Below are positions 43,447 through 51,362 of a DNA stretch of 64,000 nt, piece after piece. The position numbers and the translations under genes are program-made. Under the pieces are notes generated by a model. The model did not search any database. It saw nothing but the letters and a program-made list of their open reading frames with translations, and was not told the DNA's origin. Each line of letters starts with the position of its first letter. Position 1 is the first letter of the stretch. Source of the DNA: Corynebacterium sp. HMSC074A01 (GTDB taxonomy: Bacteria; Actinomycetota; Actinomycetes; Mycobacteriales; Mycobacteriaceae); assembly GCF_001831515.1 (NCBI RefSeq), contig NZ_KV825608.1:15309-79308 (forward strand), in the 5' to 3' direction.

Positions 43447-44337
43447 TTAAGGCCGCTCGTTAAGGAATTCCCGGATCGCTTCCCACTCGCGCTCGACCTG
43501 CGCTTGGCCAGAAGCATAGTTGGCCTTGAGCTTTTCCACGTGCATCTCCGTGGATTCCACGCTCATCTGCTCCGGGTAGAAGACATAGGCATTACCCTCG
43601 GCCTCTTGCCGCTTCACCTCGGCGAGCGCCTCGTTGTAGATGCCGGGTCGCGCGAGCATGGCATCCACCACGCGCGGGGTGCGGCGCAGGATGCGTCGCA
43701 AAGCACGCTCCCGCTTCTCCGGCGGCTTGACGTAGTCGCGCGGGCGGGTGAGCACCACCAAAAACCTTTGGAAGCCCGCGTCTTTTGCCGCCTGGATGAG
43801 GATGCCGCCAGAGGTCCCCAGCGCGCCGTCGACGTAGGGCACGCCGTCGACCTCGCGCATCTTCATCACTAGCGGCAGGGTGGACGAGGTCCGCGCGGCG
43901 ATATTGATCTGCTCAATCGTGCGCAGATCTTCGCGGCTGTAGGCGACGGTCTCGCCCGTGTCGGCGCGCACCGCCTCGATGTGGATCTGCTCCTCGGTGT
44001 GCAGAAAGGTCTCGAGGTCAAAGGGCAGCTTCTGCTCGTAGCCCTCGTAAATAAACTCGCCGTTGAGCAGCCCTTTGCCGCGCACGACGGTGCGCCACCC
44101 ACCGAACTCGCGATTGCCGACAAAATCGGTGAAAGATGCGTGCGAGCGCTCCGCATCCCGCGAGGCGAAGTTCAATGTGTGGCTCGCGCCCGCGGAAACG
44201 CCGCCCACCCAGCCAAACTGCACATTGTTGGCGATGAGTTTTTCCACGACTGGCGCGGTATAGGAATTACGTGTGCCCCCACCTTCGAAGATGAGGGCGG
44301 TATCGCGGGCGTCGATAAGCACTGGCTCGATTGGCAT
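43447..44337 (-). CDS. Patatin-like phospholipase 2
   Basis: A 296-aa paralogue of the preceding protein: EGGGTRN oxyanion loop (residues 18-24), GVSAG with Ser48, and YVDGALGTSGG with the Asp of the dyad. The two proteins also share LIDARD/MIDARD starts and the MSVEST / MQTEST-like C-terminal part. Start ATG 44337 with TAGGAT 6 nt upstream. 4 bp downstream of the BrkB gene but with its own promoter. Confidence 0.9.
   Translation of the reverse strand: MPIEPVLIDARDTALIFEGGGTRNSYTAPVVEKLIANNVQFGWVGGVSAGASHTLNFASRDAERSHASFTDFVGNREFGGWRTVVRGKGLLNGEFIYEGYEQKLPFDLETFLHTEEQIHIEAVRADTGETVAYSREDLRTIEQINIAARTSSTLPLVMKMREVDGVPYVDGALGTSGGILIQAAKDAGFQRFLVVLTRPRDYVKPPEKRERALRRILRRTPRVVDAMLARPGIYNEALAEVKRQEAEGNAYVFYPEQMSVESTEMHVEKLKANYASGQAQVEREWEAIREFLNERP
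44311..44320 (+). repeat. GTCGATAAGC repeat, copy 11
   Basis: Inside patatin gene 2, read on the minus strand as Leu(CTT)-Ile-Asp. Confidence 0.7.
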
Positions 44338-44341
44338 GGGC

Positions 44342-45490
44342 CTATCCTAGAAGATCGACCCGGGAGTTCTTGACTTCCCGCTCACTCCGCGCAATCCAAC
44401 GCTGCACCTTCAGGCGCCACTTCGTCCCCTCACTAGAACGCGGGCGCGCCTGAATCGTACGCTCGGAGTCGTAGCCAACCTGCAGCTCTTTCGCGCGGAG
44501 CACTTCCGCGTCAATCTTCACCCCTTCGAGCAGCACGATGTTCATCACCCAGACCAGCGCGAGCACTGCCAGCACAGTCCCGAAGGCTCCATAGGCACTA
44601 CGCACACCGATCGTGGAAAGGTAGACGCCAAAGCCCCACCAGAGCAGGAAGCCGACGAGCAGCGCGGCCGCGGATCCCAGGGTGAGCAGCCGGAACCTCC
44701 CCGGCCGCACGTTGGGACTGAAGTAGTACATCAGTGAGAGCAGAATCATCGCCATCAAAACGATAGTTGGGCCCCGCAGATACCCCCACACCGGCAGGAA
44801 CTTCCCGGTCAGATAATCCAGCACCCCTTCGAGCCCGAGCGGCCGCGCGATTGGCCCGAGCACCGTCTCCACGATCGATTCGGTCAAAAGCGTCCCGAGC
44901 AAAATCCCGACCGCACCAACGACCAGCATCAGTGTGATCAGCCACATCGTCACCCACGTCACCACCATCGGCCGCCCCTCGGTGCGCCCATAAACCAGGT
45001 TGGCGTTGCGCGAAAAACTGCGCACGTACGCCGACGCCGCAAGCAGCGAAAGCACCAGGGACACGGTCAGGGCCACAGTGCTTTGCGACGGCGTACCCAC
45101 AATCACTTCCAGCAAATTCATCGCCTCACCACGCAATGCCTCCGGCACGTAGTTCTGCACCAGCTGGGCCAGGAGCTGGTCGACCGCGCCCGGGTCACGC
45201 GACAGCAGCAGCGTGGCGATCGCGTACGTCGAGACCACCATCGGTGCGAGCGAAAGCACCGTGTAATAGGTCAGGGTCGCGCCGCGGTCTACCATCGCGT
45301 CGTTGGAAAAATCGGCGACCAGACGCTTGGCCACCAGCACCCACCCCGCCTTAGTGAGCCGATTACTTTTGTCGAGCGGATTCGGCTTGGTGTCCGGCGG
45401 AGGCGGGACATCGAGCTCGCCAATGCCGTAGGGCAGCACGAAATCGATGCGGCGCGAGACAATCTCGGGGCCCTTTTCGGCATCTTCCAT
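44342..45490 (-). CDS. YihY/BrkB family membrane protein
   Basis: A 382-aa protein with a polar N-terminus, about six transmembrane helices and a basic C-terminal tail. RGATLTYYTVLSLAPMVVSTYAI and the LVWVMNIVLLEGVKIDAEV end are typical of the family (formerly mis-assigned as ribonuclease BN). Suggested roles include lipid or solute transport; none is established. TACCCT sits 7 nt before ATG 45490. Confidence 0.9.
   Translation of the reverse strand: MEDAEKGPEIVSRRIDFVLPYGIGELDVPPPPDTKPNPLDKSNRLTKAGWVLVAKRLVADFSNDAMVDRGATLTYYTVLSLAPMVVSTYAIATLLLSRDPGAVDQLLAQLVQNYVPEALRGEAMNLLEVIVGTPSQSTVALTVSLVLSLLAASAYVRSFSRNANLVYGRTEGRPMVVTWVTMWLITLMLVVGAVGILLGTLLTESIVETVLGPIARPLGLEGVLDYLTGKFLPVWGYLRGPTIVLMAMILLSLMYYFSPNVRPGRFRLLTLGSAAALLVGFLLWWGFGVYLSTIGVRSAYGAFGTVLAVLALVWVMNIVLLEGVKIDAEVLRAKELQVGYDSERTIQARPRSSEGTKWRLKVQRWIARSEREVKNSRVDLLG
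44344..44349 (-). promoter_or_regulatory. -10 box, leaderless patatin 2
   Basis: TAGGAT on the minus strand, 6 nt before ATG 44337; it overlaps the end of the BrkB gene. Confidence 0.5.
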
Positions 45491-45497
45491 AGTTTCT

Positions 45498-45503
45498 AGG
45501 GTA
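45498..45503 (-). promoter_or_regulatory. -10 box, leaderless BrkB gene
   Basis: TACCCT on the minus strand, 7 nt before ATG 45490. Confidence 0.45.
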
Positions 45504-45641
45504 TCGCCCCCTGGGTAAAACCCGCGCAGGTGTTGGGGTGATTCGAACAGAGGATTGGGGAAAGTACCCGCTCTGCGGGCCGCATTCGCACTTCTGTTCT
45601 AATTTTCGAGAAATTTTCGTTCCCATGTTCGGGTGGGTCTA

Positions 45642-45647
45642 TAGAGT
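45642..45647 (+). promoter_or_regulatory. -10 box, leaderless HNH gene
   Basis: TAGAGT, 7 nt before ATG 45655. Confidence 0.55.
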
Positions 45648-45654
45648 GCGGTGC

Positions 45655-47151
45655 ATGAACACTTTAGACAACGAACGCCCTTGTACACCCTTCTTTCGAA
45701 TCGACAGACCAGGCGACGCCAATTGCATGCTCGGGCGCGCCCTGCGAGAAGCCGAGCATGCGCTGTTTAGCCCGTTTAGTAAAGATGACACTTGCATCGA
45801 GGACTTCGACCTCGCCGTCGACCGCTTAGCCCAGCAAACCGGGCACGCAAAGACCGTCATCCGCGGCGGAATCTTGGCATACAACCGGCTCGTAGATCTG
45901 CCACAGCTCCGCGCGCTGCAGGACGAGCACACGCGGCTTTCGCTCGGCCACCTGCGCGCGATCCACCGCAAGATCGACGAGCTCGGTCCCGAGGCGGACG
46001 AAGAGCTCCTCGCCGACATCGACGCCTACCTTGCCGACCTCTTTACCCCGACCAAACCGAACCAGCCTTTCCCGGACCCCGCAGCAGTTACGCGCAAGCT
46101 GCGCGAGGAGATCCGCCGTATCGATCCGGGCTTGAGCTACCTGCCGCGCAGGCGTCGACAACGCGAAGCGCAGCGCGAAAACAGCGCGGAGTTTACGCAC
46201 GAATCCTTCGGAGGCCGGCGCAAGGGCGTCCTCTTCCTCACCACCGACACGACGACGCTGTCCGCGGTGCGTGCGTTCGTGGAGGAAACCGCACGCGAGC
46301 ACAGCTTAAGCCTGCACGACGCGGTCATTGGGCTGCTCAGCGGAACGTATTCCCCAGCCGCGAAGGCCAACATCCAGGTCTATGCGCCCAAGGGCCGCAA
46401 GGCCGGCGAGCCCGTCTTCATCCCAGGTTTCGGATGGACGGACCCGGAAGCCACGGTCGCTTTCGACGAAATGTGTGAACAGGTCCCTCCGCGAACCGTC
46501 GACCTGGAGGCGGCAGCGTCTGCGAAAACCGACAGCTACACCCCCACCGCCGCGATGCGCGCACTCGCGGAGGCCCGCGACGGCACTTGCTGCTACCCCG
46601 GCTGCAGTCGGCCCGCGCACACCTGCCAGCTGGATCACCGGATTCCCTTCGGCGAGGGCGGCGAAACGTGCGTGGACAACCTCTACTGCCTCTGCCAAAA
46701 ACACCACAACGTGAAGACAGATAAGCAGGCATTCTACGTGCCCGACCCGGCCACAGGCGACATCATCTGGCTCTACGAGGACGGCCACTACGAGATCGCT
46801 GAGTCCGAGGGCATCCTCGACCAGCAACTCGGCACCCCGCACCCCCGCTGGGTTTCCTCCCTCGAGGCGGTGAAACAGAATCGGGCCAAGATGGCGGAAT
46901 TCAACGCCCGCGGGCACGCGATCATGGATCAATACGACCGCGACGGTGACGTCGTCAGCTGTGAGCTCGCCCTTGCAGAGCTGGAAGACGCGTTCGGCAT
47001 GCGCTTCCAGTTCCACCCCGACCCCGAGACGATGGTGCCGCAGCAGGCACCGGACGAGGAGGAGCCCCCGTTCCCGGACTACGAGTTTGAGAACAACCCC
47101 GACAACTATTGCATCGACGACGCGAACCTGCCACTACCGACGGCCGGATAG
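45655..47151 (+). CDS. HNH endonuclease-type (DUF222-like) protein
   Basis: A 498-aa protein. Residues ~20-180 are helical (RALREAEHALFSPF, LSLGHLRAIHRKID), residues ~185-270 a mixed domain, and residues ~305-355 an HNH nuclease module with zinc-type cysteines: CCYPGC, CQLDH (His328), N342 and CLCQKHH (His350/351). The module appears intact. A relative lies at the left edge of the window. Leaderless start ATG 45655; an open frame upstream to 45538 is not needed. Target and biological role unknown. Confidence 0.85.
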   Translation: MNTLDNERPCTPFFRIDRPGDANCMLGRALREAEHALFSPFSKDDTCIEDFDLAVDRLAQQTGHAKTVIRGGILAYNRLVDLPQLRALQDEHTRLSLGHLRAIHRKIDELGPEADEELLADIDAYLADLFTPTKPNQPFPDPAAVTRKLREEIRRIDPGLSYLPRRRRQREAQRENSAEFTHESFGGRRKGVLFLTTDTTTLSAVRAFVEETAREHSLSLHDAVIGLLSGTYSPAAKANIQVYAPKGRKAGEPVFIPGFGWTDPEATVAFDEMCEQVPPRTVDLEAAASAKTDSYTPTAAMRALAEARDGTCCYPGCSRPAHTCQLDHRIPFGEGGETCVDNLYCLCQKHHNVKTDKQAFYVPDPATGDIIWLYEDGHYEIAESEGILDQQLGTPHPRWVSSLEAVKQNRAKMAEFNARGHAIMDQYDRDGDVVSCELALAELEDAFGMRFQFHPDPETMVPQQAPDEEEPPFPDYEFENNPDNYCIDDANLPLPTAG

Positions 47152-47154
47152 ACT
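47149..47154 (+). promoter_or_regulatory. -10 box, leaderless small gene
   Basis: TAGACT formed partly by the stop codon of the HNH gene, 6 nt before ATG 47161. Confidence 0.5.
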
Positions 47155-47160
47155 TCCACC

Positions 47161-47559
47161 ATGGCTTTCTTAGAACGCATCCGCGCCCTCTTCACCGGAG
47201 ACGACACCGCCCCGCTTGTGGAGTACCCCGAGGAGTTCGAGCGCGTGGAAGTCCCCCGCCTCGAGGTACATACTGCGAACTTGTCGCCGGATACCGACGA
47301 AGTCCTGGTCATCCTCACCACCACCCCGGCGCTACTTGGCGTGCTCAAAGAGACTCCCGGCCCCGTGCAGGCGGTGTGTGAGGGTGCGCGGCCGGTGACG
47401 TTCGTGCCCGTCGAGAAGCGAGCGGACCCACTGCTCGACCCGAACCTTGGGTGGTTGATCCCTGTGACGGAGGCGACTCGTCGTGAAATTGCGACAACCC
47501 CCGATGGGCCCGGGGCGCACGAGTTGTCCTCGCTGCACCTCGGGCTAGTGTTGGAGTGA
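47161..47559 (+). CDS. Hypothetical protein, 132 aa
   Basis: A small soluble protein starting AFLERIRALFTGDDTAP, with alternating hydrophobic strands (DEVLVILTTTPALLGVLKE, RPVTFVPVEKR, LGWLIPVTEATRREIATTP). No signal peptide, no membrane helix, no recognised domain. It follows the HNH gene after 9 bp but has its own TAGACT box. Convergent with the dicarboxylate transporter gene. Confidence 0.65.
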   Translation: MAFLERIRALFTGDDTAPLVEYPEEFERVEVPRLEVHTANLSPDTDEVLVILTTTPALLGVLKETPGPVQAVCEGARPVTFVPVEKRADPLLDPNLGWLIPVTEATRREIATTPDGPGAHELSSLHLGLVLE

Positions 47560-47560
47560 T

Positions 47561-49054
47561 TTAGAGCAGCCCGATCCACTGCCAATATGTGGCGGAAAGG
47601 AGCAAGACCAGCAGGTAACCCGCGATGGTCAGTGGGATGCCCGTCTTCAGGAACTGGCGAGTCGTGAACGCGCCGGTACCGTAAGCCAGCATGTTTTGCG
47701 GCGCGGAGATCGGCAGCAGGAACCCGAAGCAGATGACAAACTGCTGGATCACCACGAAGCCGATCCCGCCGTTTGGCACGTCCAACGTTGCCGCGAGCGC
47801 GATGAAGACCGGGATCAGCGCGGAAGCCAGCGATGTCGCCGACGCAAAGCCAAGGTGGATGATGATGTTAAACAGCGACACGATCGCAATCGTCGCCAAA
47901 ATCGGCATGGACGCGATACCCAGCGCGCCGAAGGTCTGCTCGGACAGCCAGGTTGCCGCCCCGGTTTCCAGGAGGAAGGACCCCAGGGAGATACCCACCG
48001 CAAACACGATGAGCGTGCCCCAGTTGATTTTGTCCTGCGCATATTTGAAGTCCATCACGCCAATGCCCGGCAGAAGCATCAGCGCGATCGCGGCAACCGT
48101 GATCGTCGAGGAGTTGATCGGGTGGAGGAAGCCCTCGGTTGCCCAGAAGCCAAGCAGCACCACGGCGATAGCGGTGAGACGCTTTTCCGCGCCCGTCATC
48201 GGCCCCATCTCTGCCAGCTGCTTCTCGACGAGCGCACGCCCACCCTCAATGTGATCCACCTCAGGCTTAATCGCCGCGCGCATGATGAAGTACAGCGCAA
48301 TCGACATCAGCACCGACCAGGGTGCGGCCCACAAGAACCACTGGCCCCAGGACACGGTCTGTCCCATCTGGTCTTCGATGAACCCGATGGCCACCAGGTT
48401 CTGCGCCGCAGCGGTTTTGATGCCGACGTTCCAGATGGAGACGGCCTGCACGGCCGTAATCACCAGCAGTGCGGACAGCTTCGAGTTCACGGCCAACCCG
48501 AAGGCCGCGACCATGCCCAGCAGAATCGGCACGACGGCACCTGCGCGGGCGGTCGCCGAGGGGACGAAGAAGGCGAGGATGATGGAGATGATGATCGCGC
48601 CGGCAACAATGCGCGAGGTCTTTTCACCTGCGATTTTGAGCACGTAGAGCGCGATACGACGATGTAGTCCGGTAGCCTGCATCGCGGTCGCGAGCGCGAG
48701 TGCCGCGGCCACGAGCGCCACCGCGCCGCTGGAGAAACCGGACAGCGCCATCCCCAGCGCTGGCCCTGTACCGAAGAGCTCCCCGGGGGTCTCTGGATCA
48801 GGCGAAAGGCCGACTAGCAGGGAAATCAGCGAGATGATCAGCACCGAGCTGACCGGGTAGCTCACGGCCTCGGTCACCCACATGATGACGGCGAACGCGA
48901 GCATCCCCAGCGCGATCTGCCCCTGCCACTCGATCCCCTCAATCGGGATGAGCAGCACCGCCGCCAGCGCCACAAACGCAAGGAAGAACGAAATGATCTT
49001 GCCCTTGCTTCTCGACGCCTCCTTCTCCTCGTGTGCTGTGGCTGCCGTTGTCAC
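47561..49054 (-). CDS. Sodium/dicarboxylate symporter, DASS (SLC13) family
   Basis: A 497-aa protein with 12-13 membrane segments. The family motif regions are VPSATARAGAVVPILLGM in the middle and LPISAPQNMLAYGTGAF near the end. Corynebacterial relatives (DccT type) import succinate, fumarate and malate with sodium. Start GTG 49054 with GGGAG 6 nt upstream. Single gene. Confidence 0.9.
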   Translation of the reverse strand: MTTAATAHEEKEASRSKGKIISFFLAFVALAAVLLIPIEGIEWQGQIALGMLAFAVIMWVTEAVSYPVSSVLIISLISLLVGLSPDPETPGELFGTGPALGMALSGFSSGAVALVAAALALATAMQATGLHRRIALYVLKIAGEKTSRIVAGAIIISIILAFFVPSATARAGAVVPILLGMVAAFGLAVNSKLSALLVITAVQAVSIWNVGIKTAAAQNLVAIGFIEDQMGQTVSWGQWFLWAAPWSVLMSIALYFIMRAAIKPEVDHIEGGRALVEKQLAEMGPMTGAEKRLTAIAVVLLGFWATEGFLHPINSSTITVAAIALMLLPGIGVMDFKYAQDKINWGTLIVFAVGISLGSFLLETGAATWLSEQTFGALGIASMPILATIAIVSLFNIIIHLGFASATSLASALIPVFIALAATLDVPNGGIGFVVIQQFVICFGFLLPISAPQNMLAYGTGAFTTRQFLKTGIPLTIAGYLLVLLLSATYWQWIGLL

Positions 49055-49121
49055 GATCTTCTCCCTTTCTTCAAATTGGTGCTACCACCAATCTTAACGC
49101 CAGCAGCACATCTCGCTCTAG

Positions 49122-51362
49122 CTAGAACATTCCCGACGCCCACGCGGCACCGCCGAGCAGCGCCGCGATCCCGCCGATCGCGCCGAGGACGGCCAGGATG
49201 ATGTTCAGATTCGAAGAGCCCTGCTGCGGTGCCGGGGGTGTTTCTTTTTTTTGCCCAAGCTCCGCACCCAACTTGGTCTCGGCAAGGTCTTTCACTTCCT
49301 GCGAGGCGTTCGGGTTGTTCAGGATCTCCTCGCGTACGCGCCTTGCCTCGTCCTTGGTGTAGTCCAACAGGGACAGTTCGTAGCGCTCCGCGAACACCTC
49401 GTCGCCGCGGGCGTTGTGTATCCGGACCTCCAGCGGCATGGTTGCGCCTGTCAGGCCGGCGACGCCCGTGATCGGGATGTCGAACTTCACGGACGGATCG
49501 GAGGCCAGCTGGCCGGGCACGCGGATCCGCTCGGAATACTGGCCACCCGGGTAGGTCACGGAGAGGTCGTAGTCGTGCAGGTCCAAGCCCAGGTTGCGCA
49601 GCTCGGCCGTGACGGTGTTGTCGGTGCGGGAGGTGATGATGGAGTTGGTTTCGGCGTCGATAAGCCGGAAGCCCGCTTGCCCGTCATTCTCCTCCGCTGC
49701 CGCGAGCTCGAGCTCGCGGGCGGTGACGTCCTTGTGCGCGGCAACCACATCGTCCGCGCCGGCGGTCGCCTCGACCCTGCCGATGAACTTGCCACCCAGG
49801 TCGAGGTTGTCCCAGTCTGGGGCCACGGCGTACGAGCCGGTATAGCAGGTGTACTCGCCGCAGCGCTTCGCATCGCCGCTGCCCTTTGAAGTTTCCGTGC
49901 TGTAGTCGAACTTGGAGAACTGGTAGAGGTAGTTCATCACCGAGGCGTAGTTCTTCAGCAAGTCCTGGGTGTCCACGCGCGTCGGCGACAGCGCCGCGCC
50001 GGTGTGGGTCAGGCCCAGGTTGTGGCCGAACTCGTGCAGGATCGTGTTGCGGAGCTGATCCTGACCGGTGAGGTAATCGTGCTTCGCCACGTAGAAGACC
50101 GAGTCGCTGACCAGGCCCATGCCCGTGGAGTAATCGTCGGCCTCCAGGCGGTCGCCGATCATGCCCACTCGGAACACGGGCAGGCGCGAGCCCAAAAGAC
50201 GGTCGCGGTCGGCGGCAAGCTGTGCGTTGTGGTTGCCGTTTTTGAAGTAGAACTCCTGGAAGTCCTCGGTCGCGCCACCATAGCGGGTGCCGTAGTTGGG
50301 GATGTTGGTGTACATCTCGCCGGCGTCGATATGCAAGTTGATCCCGCGCTTATCAAAGAGCTCGACCAGCTGGATCAGCGCGCCGCGGGAGGGGCGGTAC
50401 ACGTTCGCATTAGCGACGGCGCACTCAGCGAACTCGTTGAAGCCGTCGGCATCCGCGCCGTAGCGCTGGTCGCGGTCGCAACCAAGCGTCTCCCACTGCG
50501 ACTTCGACCAGTTCAACTGCAAAAACAGGTCAGGGCGCTGCGGATCCGCACCCCACAGGTGGAGGGGGAACTGCTCGCCGTCGGCGGTGGTGAACCCTTC
50601 GCGCTCCCACGCATCCGGCAGCCCGTCGCGGTCGGAGTCTATGGCGGATTCCTGGGTGGCAACCTCCATCTCCATCGACGCAGTCAGCGAGCCTTGTGCG
50701 GGCACTTGCTTTTTCCAGGAGCCGCGCTGGAAGGAGGAACCCTCCCCCACGTGGCCGACCTTGCCCGCGGCAGTGGTTTCGTCCTGGTCCGTGTCTACTC
50801 CGGAGGCGGTGGCGATGCGGTAGCGCAGCGTCGTCTCGTAGCCGCCCTCGGAAGGGGCGAGGAGAAACGCGCCGTCGGCAAAGCGAGCCTTGTGCTCCTC
50901 GTAATTCATCAGGCGCGAGTTGAAGTCGACCGCGAAGTCGCGCGCTTCATCAGCCAGGTTCTCCAGCGTGACGTCGACTGTAAGCTTTGTTTTTTCCACC
51001 GTGAACACGCGGGTGACTTTTACCTTCCGAGTATTGTCATCGTGCTCTAGGGTGATCACGTCCGCGCCGCCACGCTTGCTCTTGCTCACAGAGGTATCGC
51101 TGGGCAGGTAACGCACCTTTCCGCCGTCTACCTGCATCGCCACGTCAAAGCTGCCGGACATCAGACCAGCGACAGAGGCCGGGTGCTCGAAGGTGAACGT
51201 GGTGGTACGCCCCTTCGACACGTCGACAACGGCGAAGCCCTCTTCGTCCGCGGCCGGCGTCATGTGCACGCCGAAGGGCATGTCCTTCACCGTCGCCACA
51301 GCGGGCACGGGCACCATCAGCATCGCCGCGGCGAGGGCGGCTGCTACGCTCGCACGTTTCAC
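49122..51362 (-). CDS. Tail-anchored metzincin-type metalloprotease A
   Basis: A 746-aa exported protein: signal peptide (residues 1-24), a beta-rich N-terminal region, a DSDRDGLPDAWEREG calcium-type repeat (242-256), then WGADPQRPDLFLQLNW and the protease core with HEFGHNLGLTH (zinc His443, His447, His453; Glu444) and Met-turn SVMNY (Met476). After ~220 residues of beta-type domain it ends in a membrane helix (about 715-740) with almost no cytoplasmic tail. No LPxTG. Start GTG 51362 has GGAGG upstream, and GTGA overlaps the stop of the adhesin gene (translational coupling). Substrate unknown. Confidence 0.85.
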   Translation of the reverse strand: MKRASVAAALAAAMLMVPVPAVATVKDMPFGVHMTPAADEEGFAVVDVSKGRTTTFTFEHPASVAGLMSGSFDVAMQVDGGKVRYLPSDTSVSKSKRGGADVITLEHDDNTRKVKVTRVFTVEKTKLTVDVTLENLADEARDFAVDFNSRLMNYEEHKARFADGAFLLAPSEGGYETTLRYRIATASGVDTDQDETTAAGKVGHVGEGSSFQRGSWKKQVPAQGSLTASMEMEVATQESAIDSDRDGLPDAWEREGFTTADGEQFPLHLWGADPQRPDLFLQLNWSKSQWETLGCDRDQRYGADADGFNEFAECAVANANVYRPSRGALIQLVELFDKRGINLHIDAGEMYTNIPNYGTRYGGATEDFQEFYFKNGNHNAQLAADRDRLLGSRLPVFRVGMIGDRLEADDYSTGMGLVSDSVFYVAKHDYLTGQDQLRNTILHEFGHNLGLTHTGAALSPTRVDTQDLLKNYASVMNYLYQFSKFDYSTETSKGSGDAKRCGEYTCYTGSYAVAPDWDNLDLGGKFIGRVEATAGADDVVAAHKDVTARELELAAAEENDGQAGFRLIDAETNSIITSRTDNTVTAELRNLGLDLHDYDLSVTYPGGQYSERIRVPGQLASDPSVKFDIPITGVAGLTGATMPLEVRIHNARGDEVFAERYELSLLDYTKDEARRVREEILNNPNASQEVKDLAETKLGAELGQKKETPPAPQQGSSNLNIILAVLGAIGGIAALLGGAAWASGMF
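49656..49665 (+). repeat. GTCGATAAGC repeat, copy 12
   Basis: Inside metalloprotease A gene, read on the minus strand as Leu(CTT)-Ile-Asp. Confidence 0.7.

Noticed and set aside
45538..45654. Possible LexA (SOS) box before the HNH gene
   Set aside because: TTCGAAC- and GTTCG-like halves occur but not at the spacing of the corynebacterial SOS box; only the A/T-rich direct repeat ATTTTCG is real.
47120..47151. LPxTG-like end (LPLPTAG) of the HNH protein
   Set aside because: No signal peptide, no following membrane helix or basic tail; it is a chance match in a cytoplasmic protein.
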